Positions 28,521-37,663 of a DNA stretch of 44,998 nt are shown piece after piece (position 1 is the stretch's first letter; every line of letters starts with the position of its first letter). The DNA comes from an uncultured bacterium (lineage in GTDB: Bacteria; Cyanobacteriota; Vampirovibrionia; Gastranaerophilales; Gastranaerophilaceae). Made by a program: the position numbers and the translations under genes. The DNA lies in the NCBI GenBank assembly GCA_947361225.1, contig CANAIK010000007.1, positions 1 to 44,998 of the forward strand, written 5' to 3'. The notes beneath the pieces were generated by a model. The model saw only the letters and a list, made by a program, of their open reading frames with translations. It searched no databases and had not been told where the DNA came from.

Positions 28521-28538
28521 TTATTCTCATCAAGTCTA

Positions 28539-28568
28539 ATTATCGTATCTTATAATATTATAGTGCAA
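28539..28568 (-). promoter_or_regulatory. Promoter of bamA
   Basis: On the minus strand TTGCAC (28563-28568), 18-bp spacer, GATAAT (28539-28544), about 20 bp before the bamA ATG. Same TTGCAn -35 form as at other genes in this window. Confidence 0.5.
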
Positions 28569-28713
28569 AAATTCTACAAGTCCAAAAAACTTAACAAAAT
28601 ACTTAATATATTCTAGTTTTTTAAAAAAAATGTTACAAAAGAAAATTATTTTTGTACAATATAATTTTTTTATACTAATATTTTATTGAAACAGACTAAA
28701 ACGGATAAGAAAG

Positions 28714-29307
28714 TTGTATATAGATAAAAATCATAAAAATCTTATTGAATCTGTTATTAAAGAAAATCGAAGATACAAAGGAAACGAGCAGCTTTTGGAT
28801 ATTTTTCTTGAGGCTGTCTATAAAAAGTCTTATTTATTGCTTGATGCAATGAAAGACCAAAATCGTTTAAAAAGACATCTTGAGGAAATTTGTGATACTT
28901 GTTTAGAGGATATTCTTCTTGAGAAACAAAAATTCGATGGAATTAGAATTGCAAAAAAACCACCGGTTGCAAAAAAACAGCCCCCTCTTGAAGAAAAAAA
29001 AGCTGAAATTCTTCCTCAAGCGGAATTTAAGTCTTATGAATCAAATGAGTTAAACTCGGTTGATGATCCGATTAATTTTTTTCCCCAGCAGAATATTGTC
29101 CCTTCAAAACTTGAAACTTTTATTAATTATATTAAAGAAATCGATGAAATTTATCCAAGCAAAAAATATTATGATATTTTTTGTCTCAGGTACCTAAAAA
29201 AACAGGATCAAACCCAAATTGCCCAGATTCTTGAGATTTCTCAAATTGAAGTATCGAAAAGGTTTGTTGAACTTGTCAATTTAATTAAAGATAGATATAA
29301 ACATTAA
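28714..29307 (+). CDS. Sigma-region-4-like helix-turn-helix protein (197 aa)
   Basis: TTG start at 28714 is the earliest sensible start; no other in-frame start precedes it. Residues 1-75 are helical and might be a remnant of sigma region 2. A Pro/Lys/Glu linker (95-125) follows. The C-terminal segment CLRYLKKQDQTQIAQILEI followed by SQIEVSKR (about 165-190) closely resembles sigma-70 region 4 with its helix-turn-helix. It could be an alternative sigma factor or a DNA-binding regulator. It lies 64 bp upstream of clpB on the same strand, so it may act on or be co-expressed with clpB. Start codon and class are uncertain. Confidence 0.65.
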   Translation: MYIDKNHKNLIESVIKENRRYKGNEQLLDIFLEAVYKKSYLLLDAMKDQNRLKRHLEEICDTCLEDILLEKQKFDGIRIAKKPPVAKKQPPLEEKKAEILPQAEFKSYESNELNSVDDPINFFPQQNIVPSKLETFINYIKEIDEIYPSKKYYDIFCLRYLKKQDQTQIAQILEISQIEVSKRFVELVNLIKDRYKH

Positions 29308-29333
29308 AATAAAATTAATTTTAGAAAAATTTC

Positions 29334-29371
29334 AAAAAATCCTTATAAAATAAAAATAGAAAGGATTTTTT
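29334..29371 (+). promoter_or_regulatory. Hairpin burying the clpB ribosome-binding site (candidate RNA thermometer)
   Basis: Perfect 11-bp inverted repeat: AAAAAATCCTT (29334-29344) and AAGGATTTTTT (29361-29371), loop of 16 nt. The right arm contains the AAGGA ribosome-binding site and ends at the base before the clpB ATG at 29372. UCCUU pairs directly with the Shine-Dalgarno sequence, as in fourU-type and similar thermosensors. The loop also contains TATAAA, so a promoter/operator reading is an alternative. Confidence 0.5.
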
Positions 29372-31954
29372 ATGTTTGACAACTTTACCGATTCAACAAA
29401 AGAAATAATTTTTAACGCTCAAAATAAAGCCCTTGAGAATCACAACAGCTTAATTGAGTCGATTCATTTGCTTTATGCAATGGCAAACACTGAAATTGAT
29501 TCGATTAGTTTATTATTTAAAGAATTAAAACTTAATAATAAGTTATTTTTAGATGATATTAATAATATTCTAAACGGATTGGCTAAAACAAGCAATATTA
29601 ACGATAAAATCTTTTTTAGCAAAAATTTACTCAAGGTTTTTGAATTAGCACAAGATAAAGCAAAAAAACTTAAGGATAAATTTGTTACAAGCGAGCATCT
29701 TCTTCTTGCAATGATTGAAGATGGGGAATTAAAAAGAATTGTCGATAAATACAATTTATCCGAGAATAGGATTTTGAGTGCAATGAAAACAATTAGGGGG
29801 GATAAAAAAGTGGATAATAAAAACGCAGATGAAGATTATAGAATTCTTGAAAAATATTCAATTGACTTAACAAAACAAGCAGAACTCGGAAAACTCGATC
29901 CTGTAATCGGAAGGGACGAAGAAATTAGAAGAATAATCCAGGTTCTTAATAGAAGAACGAAAAACAACCCTTGTTTAATAGGGGAAGCGGGTGTTGGAAA
30001 AACAGCAATTGTCGAGGGTTTAGCTCAAAGAATAATAAGAGGAGATGTCCCTGAAAGTTTAAAAGAAACCACCCTTATTTCTCTTGATATTGGAGCTTTA
30101 ATTGCAGGGGCAAAGTTTAGAGGAGAATTTGAGGAAAGATTAAAAAAAGTTCTTAAAGAAGTTGAACAATCAGAAGGCAAAATAATAATGTTTATAGACG
30201 AACTCCACACAGTGGTTGGAGCAGGGGGAGCAGAAGGAACAACAGACGCAGGAAACCTCCTAAAACCGCTTTTAGCCCGAGGTGCGATAAGAACAGTGGG
30301 AGCAACGACGATTAGTGAATATAGAAAATATATTGAAAAAGACCCGGCGTTAGAGCGTCGTTTTCAACCGATTTTAGTCGACGAACCCACAATTGATGAC
30401 ACAATTTCAATCCTTCGAGGCTTAAAAGACAAATACGAAGTTCACCACGGGATAAGAATTAAAGACAGCGCCCTTGTTGCTGCTGCAAAATTATCCGATA
30501 GATATATTCCGGATAGGTTTCTGCCTGATAAAGCAATTGATTTAGTAGACGAAGCATCAAGTGCTACAAGAATTGAAATTGATTCAATGCCCGAAGAACT
30601 TGATAAGTTAGAAAGACAAAAACTTCAACTTCAAATCGAGCTGCAATCCTTAAAAGATGATAACGACGAGGAAAAAATTAAGAATGTTGAACAACAACTT
30701 AATAGTATTAACTCAAAAATTGAAGTTCTAAAAACGCAGTGGGAAAAAGAAAAATCAACAATTAAAGGCGAAGTTTCAATTAAGGCTGAGATTGAAAAAA
30801 CCAAAACCGAAATTGAGAAGGCAAAAAGGGATTATGATCTTGAACTTTTGGCAAAACTTCAATATGGAAAACTCCCGGAACTTGAGGCGCAGTTAAAAAA
30901 CTGCAAAGATACTGAGCATAAAAACGCTCTTCTAAAAGAAGAAATCGATGAGAACGATATCGCTCAAATTATCTCTAAATGGACAGGAATCCCGATTGCA
31001 AAATTGGTTGAGAAAGAAAGTCAAAAACTTTTGGATATGGAATCAACAATCCATAACCAGGTCATAGGACAAAAAGAGGCGGTCGAAGTCGTTTGCGATG
31101 CAATTAGAAGAGCTCGATCGGGGTTGAATGATCCTAAAAGACCAATCGGAACATTTTTGTTCTTAGGTCCCACAGGGGTTGGAAAAACAGAATTAGCGAA
31201 AGCTTTATCGAAGTTTATGTTCTTAGATGAGAATAGTTTAATTCGAATCGATATGTCAGAATATTTAGAAAAACACTCAGTTGCAAGACTAATCGGAGCT
31301 CCCCCTGGATATGTCGGATATGACGAAGGAGGGCAACTAACCGAGGCTGTTCGAAAAAAACCATATTCCGTTGTTCTTTTTGATGAAATTGAAAAAGCTC
31401 ATCCCGATGTTTTTAATTTAATGTTGCAAATTTTCGATGACGGAAGATTAACCGATTCTAAAGGAAAAACCGTAGATTTTAAAAATACGATTATAATTCT
31501 AACATCCAACATTGGATCGGATATTATTCTTGACAATGCGATTAAAGGAATGATTAGTCCAACAAACAAAGAACAAGTAAAAGAAGAAATTACAAGCAAA
31601 TTAAGAGAATACTTTAGACCCGAATTCCTCAATCGAATCGATGAAACAATCTTTTTCGATGCTCTAACTTTGGATAATTTGTCGAATATCGTCGATATTC
31701 AACTAAAAAATTTATCGGAGCTGCTGCAAGAAAGAAAAATCGAATTTGAAATTACAAAAGAAGCAAAAGAACACTTGGCACTTCAAGGCTACAACCCAAT
31801 GTATGGAGCAAGACCACTAAAACGCACAATAAGACAATTAATCGAGAATCCTCTATCTAAAGCGCTTTTAAAGAATGAATTCAAAGACGGGGATAGAATC
31901 AAAATTGATTATAAAGACGAAAAAATTGTCTTTTTGTCTAATGAAAATAAATAA
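29372..31954 (+). CDS. clpB: ATP-dependent disaggregase ClpB
   Basis: 860 residues, matching ClpB. The N-terminal Clp_N repeat domain spans 1-145; AAA1 has Walker A GEAGVGKT (204-211) and Walker B MFIDELHT; the long coiled-coil M domain (about 400-530) with [14 protein letters not shown] and [13 protein letters not shown] is diagnostic of ClpB as opposed to ClpA/ClpC; AAA2 has GPTGVGKT near residue 600 and [12 protein letters not shown]. It rescues aggregated proteins with DnaK. No CIRCE element is seen upstream; instead the ribosome-binding site is in a hairpin. A structured element follows its stop. Confidence 0.96.
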   Translation: MFDNFTDSTKEIIFNAQNKALENHNSLIESIHLLYAMANTEIDSISLLFKELKLNNKLFLDDINNILNGLAKTSNINDKIFFSKNLLKVFELAQDKAKKLKDKFVTSEHLLLAMIEDGELKRIVDKYNLSENRILSAMKTIRGDKKVDNKNADEDYRILEKYSIDLTKQAELGKLDPVIGRDEEIRRIIQVLNRRTKNNPCLIGEAGVGKTAIVEGLAQRIIRGDVPESLKETTLISLDIGALIAGAKFRGEFEERLKKVLKEVEQSEGKIIMFIDELHTVVGAGGAEGTTDAGNLLKPLLARGAIRTVGATTISEYRKYIEKDPALERRFQPILVDEPTIDDTISILRGLKDKYEVHHGIRIKDSALVAAAKLSDRYIPDRFLPDKAIDLVDEASSATRIEIDSMPEELDKLERQKLQLQIELQSLKDDNDEEKIKNVEQQLNSINSKIEVLKTQWEKEKSTIKGEVSIKAEIEKTKTEIEKAKRDYDLELLAKLQYGKLPELEAQLKNCKDTEHKNALLKEEIDENDIAQIISKWTGIPIAKLVEKESQKLLDMESTIHNQVIGQKEAVEVVCDAIRRARSGLNDPKRPIGTFLFLGPTGVGKTELAKALSKFMFLDENSLIRIDMSEYLEKHSVARLIGAPPGYVGYDEGGQLTEAVRKKPYSVVLFDEIEKAHPDVFNLMLQIFDDGRLTDSKGKTVDFKNTIIILTSNIGSDIILDNAIKGMISPTNKEQVKEEITSKLREYFRPEFLNRIDETIFFDALTLDNLSNIVDIQLKNLSELLQERKIEFEITKEAKEHLALQGYNPMYGARPLKRTIRQLIENPLSKALLKNEFKDGDRIKIDYKDEKIVFLSNENK

Positions 31955-31975
31955 AAAAAGAAATATTATAATAAT

Positions 31976-32068
31976 ACCGGAGTTAATCCTATCACCTGTT
32001 TAGTGTTTATCTTAATGTTTATAAATAAAATCGATAGGTTGAAAACAGCTCCGGTTTCCTATTTTTTT
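31976..32068 (+). promoter_or_regulatory. Structured leader or terminator with competing folds
   Basis: Nested complementarities: ACCGGAG (31976-31982) with CTCCGGT (32049-32055), CCTATC (31988-31993) with GATAGG (32033-32038), and CTGTTT (31996-32001) with AAACAG (32043-32048) as a possible pseudoknot. ATAGG (32034-32038) can instead pair with CCTAT (32058-32062), which runs straight into seven T: an alternative terminator that would break the first fold. This could be clpB's terminator or an attenuator of the gene at 32176. No known riboswitch class was recognised. Confidence 0.45.
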
Positions 32069-32175
32069 CATTAATTTTTGTAACAATTCCAAAAAAATCC
32101 TTAAAGACCAACTAAAAAAATGTCGTATCGAATAATAAGACAATAGATTTTTTTTCGAAAGGGGATTTTTGGATA

Positions 32176-34725
32176 ATGAGCAGCGATTTATCTTCTTCTA
32201 ACAACGATTTACTTAAACAATACAGTTCAACCGTAATGAAAGACACTTGGCTTGAGGGTTTGTATGATAAAACAAAAGCCAGCCAACAAAGCGCCTTAAA
32301 ACAAGTTTTTACCGTAATTTCGGATAATAACGTTACGACAGCTCAAAAAAAATCTCTTGAATCAAGAGCACAAATCTTACAGGATAAACTTGAAACCTTA
32401 AAAGCCAAAATGGAAATTCTGCAAGATGAAATAGCAAAAAGTGAAGATCAAATAGAAAAACATTCAAATGATATTGCGGATTTAGTAACAAGCGTTGAAT
32501 CCAAATCAAAAACTCTTGAAAAACAGCAGAAAGCAAATGTCAAAGCTGCGATTGATGATGTTTTCTATTATTATCAAAAAGGATTAATTGAAAAAGATTC
32601 AATTTCGGGTGAAATTAAAAAAAGAGTTCGAAATGGAGCTTTTAAGCTTCAAACAGGACAAATTGAGCGAATCTTGGACCAATTGGATAAAAAACAAGGT
32701 GAAGTCCAGGGATTAATAGACGGAGCCACAAAATGGATGGATCAAAAAACTCTGCTTGAAAGTCAATACAGCCCGACTAAAGCAGCGTATGATTTAATCT
32801 GCGCTAATATTGCGCAAATCGGAAACACTGAAACCGATTATACAAATAGCGATTTTGATTCTAAAATTCCAACTTATTCTTTAGCTAAAACAGATATTAT
32901 AAGTGATTTTTTTGCCGATAGTTCAATTAATGTGGATTCAACTAACTCCAACTACAAAGAAGGGTCTAATCCTCCGACTTTAGATAGTATTAAAGAAAAA
33001 TACAACGAATTTTTTACCAAAGATTCAACCAAAGGGGTTGATAAAAACAGCATTAAAAATAAAGCTGTTGCAAACCTCGGAAAAGCGGTTGAGGCGGGAT
33101 TATTAACAGAATTATCTCAAAGCGGGTTAGGAATTAATGAAATTTCTCAGTTTTTAGTTGATAATTTTAGCGGAACAAAACTTAAGTTCGATAATAACAA
33201 AATGTCCATTCCATACGGACACGACGCAAAATCCAGAAAGATTTTCTCGAAAGTTAAAAATTTTTATGCAGGAATTGAGAATAACTATCAAGGTCAGCCC
33301 AACACCTGGAATAAAGAAGCCGGAAACACGATTGATTCTAACAAACAAATTGAATCTTTGTCGAAGAATTATGATAAAATTCTAAATATAATGGCAAAAG
33401 ACCCGAAATTTACCTTTAAAGAGGCAATGTATGCGCTTTTTGATAAGGATAAGGGTTTATTTAAAAATTGCGGGATTAACTTCGATTTAGAAGAATCCGC
33501 AAAAGAAAACGGACCAACCTACTCAATTAATTTAGCGGGAGATAAAGAAACCGCAAAATTATACAAGGATATTGCTAAAAAAATTAAAGATATCTGGGGC
33601 GTTGGAGCAACCAGAAGTGCTGATTTCGAACAAATCCCCGAAAACAAAACAAAAGTCAAAAGAACGGACCCTATAACCTTTAAAGACGGGAATAATGAGT
33701 TTGCTTTTATTATTGATAGAGATAAAGACGGAACCTTTTCAGGCAAAAACGAATTTTTAGGAGCGCAAGAAGGTTCAAGCTGGCTTGATGATTTAAAATC
33801 GCTGGATACGAATAACGATGGGAAACTAAGCGGAGACGAACTTAAAAACCTTAAGTTGTTAAAATCCGGTTACACCGATAACAAAGAAACAAAATCCAAC
33901 AAAGAAGGCTATTTAAGAGAGGAAACCACAAATATCGAATATTCTATGACCGACGCTCAATCTTTAGGGATTGAAGAAATTAACTTATCCGAACTAGAGA
34001 ATAATGTTAATCAATCAAGCGGAAAGACAGATATTAACGGATCGGAAATTTTTAACGACAGCTTTTCCTTTAACTTAGGAGGAAAAGAAGTGGTGGCGCA
34101 AAGAAAAGACGATACCGATATATTTATGGATACTGTTTATTCAAAAGCCTATGGAAAAAACTATAAAATTGGATTCACAGATAAAGAAGCACAAGAAATT
34201 ATCGATAAATCTTATCTTGAATCAAAAACGATAATCCCCGGATTTAAAGAAACATTGGACGATATCAATGTGTTAAAAAATGTCGGTGAAATCGCTAAAG
34301 AAACAAGAAATATGTTCGAAAACACTCTTAATCGAATTGAAAAAGACGAAAACGCAATGTTATTTAGAGCCTCCAACAAAGCTGCAGCCGAAACAAACCT
34401 TGATTCCTGGGGGGATATTCTAAAACAAGTCCAATCAATTGCAAATGACGAAGGAATTACAATTGACCTTGAACAAGCAAAAGGGATTTATGTTATTAAC
34501 GGATCCTTATCCCCGCAACAAATTGTCGATGAATATAAAGCTATGGTCGAAGAAGAAAACAGACTCGAACAGGAAAGCTTAACTCAAGCAGAGGCTTATC
34601 GGGCAATTGTTTTGTGCGCTAAGAATAACATTATCCCTAATTCCAATGAAATTATCGAACTTTTGAGCTCAGGACAAGCAAAAACCGCTCAAGATGTTGT
34701 TGATATACTAAAACAAAAAGAATAA
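32176..34725 (+). CDS. Large coiled-coil protein with an EF-hand pair (849 aa)
   Basis: Residues 55-125 form a coiled coil (LESRAQILQDKLETLKAKME). The middle is polar with no signal peptide or membrane segment. Two calcium-loop motifs lie 30 residues apart: DRDKDGTFSGKN (514-525, Asn at position 12) and DTNNDGKLSGDE (544-555, canonical with Glu at 12). Together they look like a real EF-hand pair. Helical repeats fill the C-terminus, with SGQAKTAQDVVDILK at the end. The family is not recognised. An attenuator-like element precedes it, and a terminator overlapping the bioB end follows. It may be a secreted or surface protein exported without a Sec signal, which is speculation. Confidence 0.75.
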   Translation: MSSDLSSSNNDLLKQYSSTVMKDTWLEGLYDKTKASQQSALKQVFTVISDNNVTTAQKKSLESRAQILQDKLETLKAKMEILQDEIAKSEDQIEKHSNDIADLVTSVESKSKTLEKQQKANVKAAIDDVFYYYQKGLIEKDSISGEIKKRVRNGAFKLQTGQIERILDQLDKKQGEVQGLIDGATKWMDQKTLLESQYSPTKAAYDLICANIAQIGNTETDYTNSDFDSKIPTYSLAKTDIISDFFADSSINVDSTNSNYKEGSNPPTLDSIKEKYNEFFTKDSTKGVDKNSIKNKAVANLGKAVEAGLLTELSQSGLGINEISQFLVDNFSGTKLKFDNNKMSIPYGHDAKSRKIFSKVKNFYAGIENNYQGQPNTWNKEAGNTIDSNKQIESLSKNYDKILNIMAKDPKFTFKEAMYALFDKDKGLFKNCGINFDLEESAKENGPTYSINLAGDKETAKLYKDIAKKIKDIWGVGATRSADFEQIPENKTKVKRTDPITFKDGNNEFAFIIDRDKDGTFSGKNEFLGAQEGSSWLDDLKSLDTNNDGKLSGDELKNLKLLKSGYTDNKETKSNKEGYLREETTNIEYSMTDAQSLGIEEINLSELENNVNQSSGKTDINGSEIFNDSFSFNLGGKEVVAQRKDDTDIFMDTVYSKAYGKNYKIGFTDKEAQEIIDKSYLESKTIIPGFKETLDDINVLKNVGEIAKETRNMFENTLNRIEKDENAMLFRASNKAAAETNLDSWGDILKQVQSIANDEGITIDLEQAKGIYVINGSLSPQQIVDEYKAMVEEENRLEQESLTQAEAYRAIVLCAKNNIIPNSNEIIELLSSGQAKTAQDVVDILKQKE

Positions 34726-34730
34726 TTTTT

Positions 34731-34757
34731 TCTTAAAGCCCCTAGTTTAAGGGGCTT
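34731..34757. terminator. Bidirectional terminator between the EF-hand gene and bioB
   Basis: CTTAAAGCCCC and GGGGCTTAAG pair with one bulged A and a TAGTTTAA-type loop. The right arm and loop encode the last residues and stop of bioB on the minus strand; T-rich stretches flank both sides. Confidence 0.75.
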
Positions 34758-35662
34758 AAGATTTTTCCTGCATTAATAACTTTTTTTTCGTCTTCACAAG
34801 CCGAAAATCCTGTTGTTGTAAGGTAGTTTCCAACAATTGCACTATCAACACAAGTTTTTATCAAAAGTTCGATATTTCCTTCCTCCAGCCTTGCTTTTTT
34901 GCCCCCTGCCAGTCTTATTGAAGAATCAGGGTTTGCAATTTTAATAATCGCAATTGTTCGAATAATATTTTCTTCATCGATTTTATCGAAATAATTCTCA
35001 AAAGGCGTTCCTTTAATTGGAGTTAGGATATTAACAGGAATGCTTTCGGGGTTAATTTGAGCCAATTCAAGCGCCATTTCAACTCTTTGTTCTTTTGTTT
35101 CACCCATTCCGATTATTACACCCGAGCAAAGTTCCAAACCCGCCTCTTTAACATATTTACAGGTCTTAATCCTGTCTTCGTAGCTGTGGGTTGAACATAT
35201 TTTATCGTGATAAGTTTTACAAGTGTTAATATTATGATGAAAACGAACAAGTCCCGCCTCTTTTAGCGCCAAAAGCTGGTTTTTATCCGCAATTCCAATA
35301 CTGGCGCAAGGTTTTAAGCCAATTTTTTTAATTTCTTTTATCATTTGAACTAAGGTTGAAAAATCCTTAGATTCATCCGGAGTTTTCCCTGAAGTTACGA
35401 TTGCGAAATTAATTGCTCCGTTTTTTTTGGATTCAAGTGCCGATTTAATAACAGAATCAATACTAACCAAATCGTGGAACTTACAATCGGTTTTATAAAA
35501 ACTTGATTGAGCGCAATATTTACAATCCTGGGAACATTTTCCGGTTCTGGCTGAAATTAAAGAACAAAATTCAAATTCTTTTTTAGTGTATTTTTGAGCC
35601 TCCCTTAAAAGCTCCTCAAGAGGCAGTTCGTATAATTCCAATAATTCTTCTTTTGTTTTCAT
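34742..35662 (-). CDS. bioB: Biotin synthase
   Basis: 306 residues. The radical-SAM cluster motif C43xxxC47xxC50 (CSQDCKYC) is followed by AQSS, the BioB hallmark. NINTCKTYHDKICSTHSYEDR carries Cys residues for the auxiliary cluster, and IRLAGGK (Arg ligand) is near the C-terminus. It inserts sulphur into dethiobiotin to form biotin. AAGGA lies about 8 nt before the ATG. Divergently transcribed from bioD with a palindromic TATAATTATA shared by both -10 elements. Confidence 0.97.
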   Translation of the reverse strand: MKTKEELLELYELPLEELLREAQKYTKKEFEFCSLISARTGKCSQDCKYCAQSSFYKTDCKFHDLVSIDSVIKSALESKKNGAINFAIVTSGKTPDESKDFSTLVQMIKEIKKIGLKPCASIGIADKNQLLALKEAGLVRFHHNINTCKTYHDKICSTHSYEDRIKTCKYVKEAGLELCSGVIIGMGETKEQRVEMALELAQINPESIPVNILTPIKGTPFENYFDKIDEENIIRTIAIIKIANPDSSIRLAGGKKARLEEGNIELLIKTCVDSAIVGNYLTTTGFSACEDEKKVINAGKILSPLN

Positions 35663-35683
35663 ATTAAAAATCCTTTTTTGTTC

Positions 35684-35693
35684 TATAATTATA
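35684..35693. promoter_or_regulatory. Palindromic shared -10 element of bioB and bioD
   Basis: TATAATTATA reads as TATAAT on both strands (35684-35689 plus, 35688-35693 minus). The plus element is 6 nt before the bioD ATG (leaderless message); the minus one gives bioB a short leader with an AAGGA site. Two polymerases cannot occupy it at once. Confidence 0.55.
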
Positions 35694-35695
35694 CT

Positions 35696-36358
35696 ATGAA
35701 AAATTTTTTTATTACAGGAGTTGATACGGATATCGGAAAAACCTTTGTTTCAATTGGTTTAGCGCTCATTGAAACCGAAAAAGGCAAAAAAGTCGGATAC
35801 TACAAGCCCCTTCAAAGCGGAGCGTATCAAAAAAACGGCGTTTTAATTGCCCCGGATCCTTACGAACTAAAAAAATACAGCAGCATTGAAACCAAATATT
35901 CCTATTTGTTAGAAGGTGAGGTTTCTCCGTATCTAGCGAGTAAACTAAACAAAGTTTCAGTTGATATTGAAAAAATTAAACAGGATTATATCGATTTTTC
36001 AAAAAACAAAGATTTAACTATAATTGAAGGAGCCGGAGGGCTTTTTTGTCCAATTTTTGATAACTATTTGTTTTCCGATTTAATAAAAGACTTACAAGAA
36101 GAAGTAATTATTGTTACAACCCCTAATTTAGGAAGGATTAACCATACTTTATTAACAATTTTTGCGCTTAATAAGCTGGGGGTTAAAATTAAAGGAATTA
36201 TTATAAATAAAATGCCTAAAAACCCAAATCTTGCTCAAAAAAACTTTGTTCAAGAGCTTAAAAGCTTTACGGATGTTAGAATTTTAGGAATTATTAAAGA
36301 AATTGAAAAATTCGACAAAAAAACCATTCTAAATGCGTTTTTCGACCTTGATATATAA
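35696..36358 (+). CDS. bioD: Dethiobiotin synthetase
   Basis: ATG at 35696 (MKNFFITGVDTDIGKT); an earlier TTG at 35678 would lie upstream of the -10 element and is not used. The P-loop GVDTDIGKT, the YYKPLQSG lysine segment and VIEGAGGL are typical. It makes dethiobiotin from 7,8-diaminopelargonate, CO2 and ATP. About 220 residues, normal. The 3' end overlaps convergent bioC by 30 nt. Confidence 0.95.
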   Translation: MKNFFITGVDTDIGKTFVSIGLALIETEKGKKVGYYKPLQSGAYQKNGVLIAPDPYELKKYSSIETKYSYLLEGEVSPYLASKLNKVSVDIEKIKQDYIDFSKNKDLTIIEGAGGLFCPIFDNYLFSDLIKDLQEEVIIVTTPNLGRINHTLLTIFALNKLGVKIKGIIINKMPKNPNLAQKNFVQELKSFTDVRILGIIKEIEKFDKKTILNAFFDLDI

Positions 36359-37030
36359 AGGCTTGTAGGTAATTTTATTGTTATAGTTAGTTTCCAGTTG
36401 TTTTAATTTAGATAAATTAAAACTATCTTTAGATAAAGAATTAACACCCGTTTTTTTAAGATGTCTTAGAATTTCAATCGGATTATTAAATTCTAAAGTC
36501 ATTTTTTCTTCAATAATTTGGCTCCTGGGGAAAATTTCTTTAATTTCTTCAATCCCGGGATAATCCAAACTAAGATTAAACGTGTTTTTAATTTCGATTA
36601 AATTATCACAAGAAAAAGTCGAAACTATAAGCAAGGAGTTATTATTTAAATAAGAATAAAGATTAAAAATCGTTTTTTTAAAGTCATTGCACCATTGAAG
36701 AGCAGCGTTCGATATTATTAAATCGAATTTTTGGTCGGTTTTATATTCCTCAACATCTTGTTTAATAAAACGAATTCTTGAATCAATTTTTTTAACAAAT
36801 TCCCCTGAATCAACAATATCAAGAGCGCAATAGTTTTTAAACTCAAAATTATCTACGATTTTTTTAGTTAAAATCCCCGTATAAGAACCAATTTCAAGAA
36901 TTTTATCAAATTTTTTCCGATTAATTATAGAAACAAGTTTATTCGCCATTTGTTTTTGAACAAGAGCGTTTTCATTATAAGTTGTTAAACTTTGCTCGAA
37001 TTTTTTTTGAATATTTTTTTTATCTAACAT
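36329..37030 (-). CDS. bioC: Malonyl-ACP O-methyltransferase BioC
   Basis: ATG at 37030 overlaps the bioG stop (ATGTTAG); a GTG at 37042 is an alternative. KKFEQSLTTYNENALVQ is the BioC N-terminal pattern, and LEIGSYTGILTKKI is the SAM-binding motif I; ISNAALQWC matches the conserved NxAxQW of BioC. It methylates malonyl-ACP so the fatty-acid pathway can build the pimeloyl chain. Last gene of the minus-strand bio operon; about 233 residues. Confidence 0.92.
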   Translation of the reverse strand: MLDKKNIQKKFEQSLTTYNENALVQKQMANKLVSIINRKKFDKILEIGSYTGILTKKIVDNFEFKNYCALDIVDSGEFVKKIDSRIRFIKQDVEEYKTDQKFDLIISNAALQWCNDFKKTIFNLYSYLNNNSLLIVSTFSCDNLIEIKNTFNLSLDYPGIEEIKEIFPRSQIIEEKMTLEFNNPIEILRHLKKTGVNSLSKDSFNLSKLKQLETNYNNKITYKPLYIKVEKRI

Positions 37031-37662
37031 AACAGCTGACACCAGGAATCGTAGTTGTCAAAAGGACAATGGGTTGAGTTAATTTTTTCAATTTTTGTCT
37101 TATTAGACCAGAATCGAATCTGATTCTCGCTTGGAACAATTCTATCATCAAGTGAAATTAAAGCTTTATCAAAAACCAATTCTTTATCTATTTTTATCCC
37201 TTCAATTGCAATAAGTTCTTCTTTTAATTCCTCTAAGTTTCTTGTAATTTTAATATTTGGATTCAAAGAACCGTTTTTAAACATATTCTTAATAAATTTG
37301 TCTCTTGAATCTTCGTTTAAATATTTTGTTGTAACCTTATAAATCCTTGGAGGAATTCCAAAGTCATTATCAATCATTTTTGTTGTTCCATTAATTGCAA
37401 TTTTTTTATCAAAACCCGATAAATCTTGATAAAAAAGATTTGATACTAAAACTCCCATTGACCAAGCGATTAAATATTTTTCTTGATAATTCTTATAATT
37501 AAAAGTCGATAAATCAATATTTGTATTTCTATAATCAAATAGAATTAAAATATCAAAATCGTCTTTTTTTAGGTGCTCCAGGGGGGTTTCATTCATTGCC
37601 CAGCCGTTAAAAAAAACGATTAATTTTTTATTATTTTGCTTATTTAACCAAAAATATTGCAT
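37024..37662 (-). CDS. bioG: Pimeloyl-ACP methyl ester carboxylesterase, BioG type
   Basis: ATG at 37662, 7 nt after AAAGGA; a TTG at 37689 lies before that site and is rejected. The start is one base past the bioF stop. VFFNGWAMNE at the N-terminus, the nucleophile elbow AWSMG, and a C-terminal THCPFDNYDSW with the catalytic His are BioG (DUF452) features. It removes the methyl ester from pimeloyl-ACP, ending chain elongation. It takes the place of BioH. About 212 residues. Confidence 0.9.
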   Translation of the reverse strand: MQYFWLNKQNNKKLIVFFNGWAMNETPLEHLKKDDFDILILFDYRNTNIDLSTFNYKNYQEKYLIAWSMGVLVSNLFYQDLSGFDKKIAINGTTKMIDNDFGIPPRIYKVTTKYLNEDSRDKFIKNMFKNGSLNPNIKITRNLEELKEELIAIEGIKIDKELVFDKALISLDDRIVPSENQIRFWSNKTKIEKINSTHCPFDNYDSWCQLLC

Positions 37663-37663
37663 T

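Noticed and set aside
29308-29371. CIRCE (HrcA) operator before clpB
   Set aside because: The TTAGCACTC-N9-GAGTGCTAA pattern is not present; the inverted repeat there is different.
31976-32068. Assignment to a known riboswitch class
   Set aside because: Checked by memory against preQ1, fluoride, ZTP and glutamine motifs; none fits the conserved cores.
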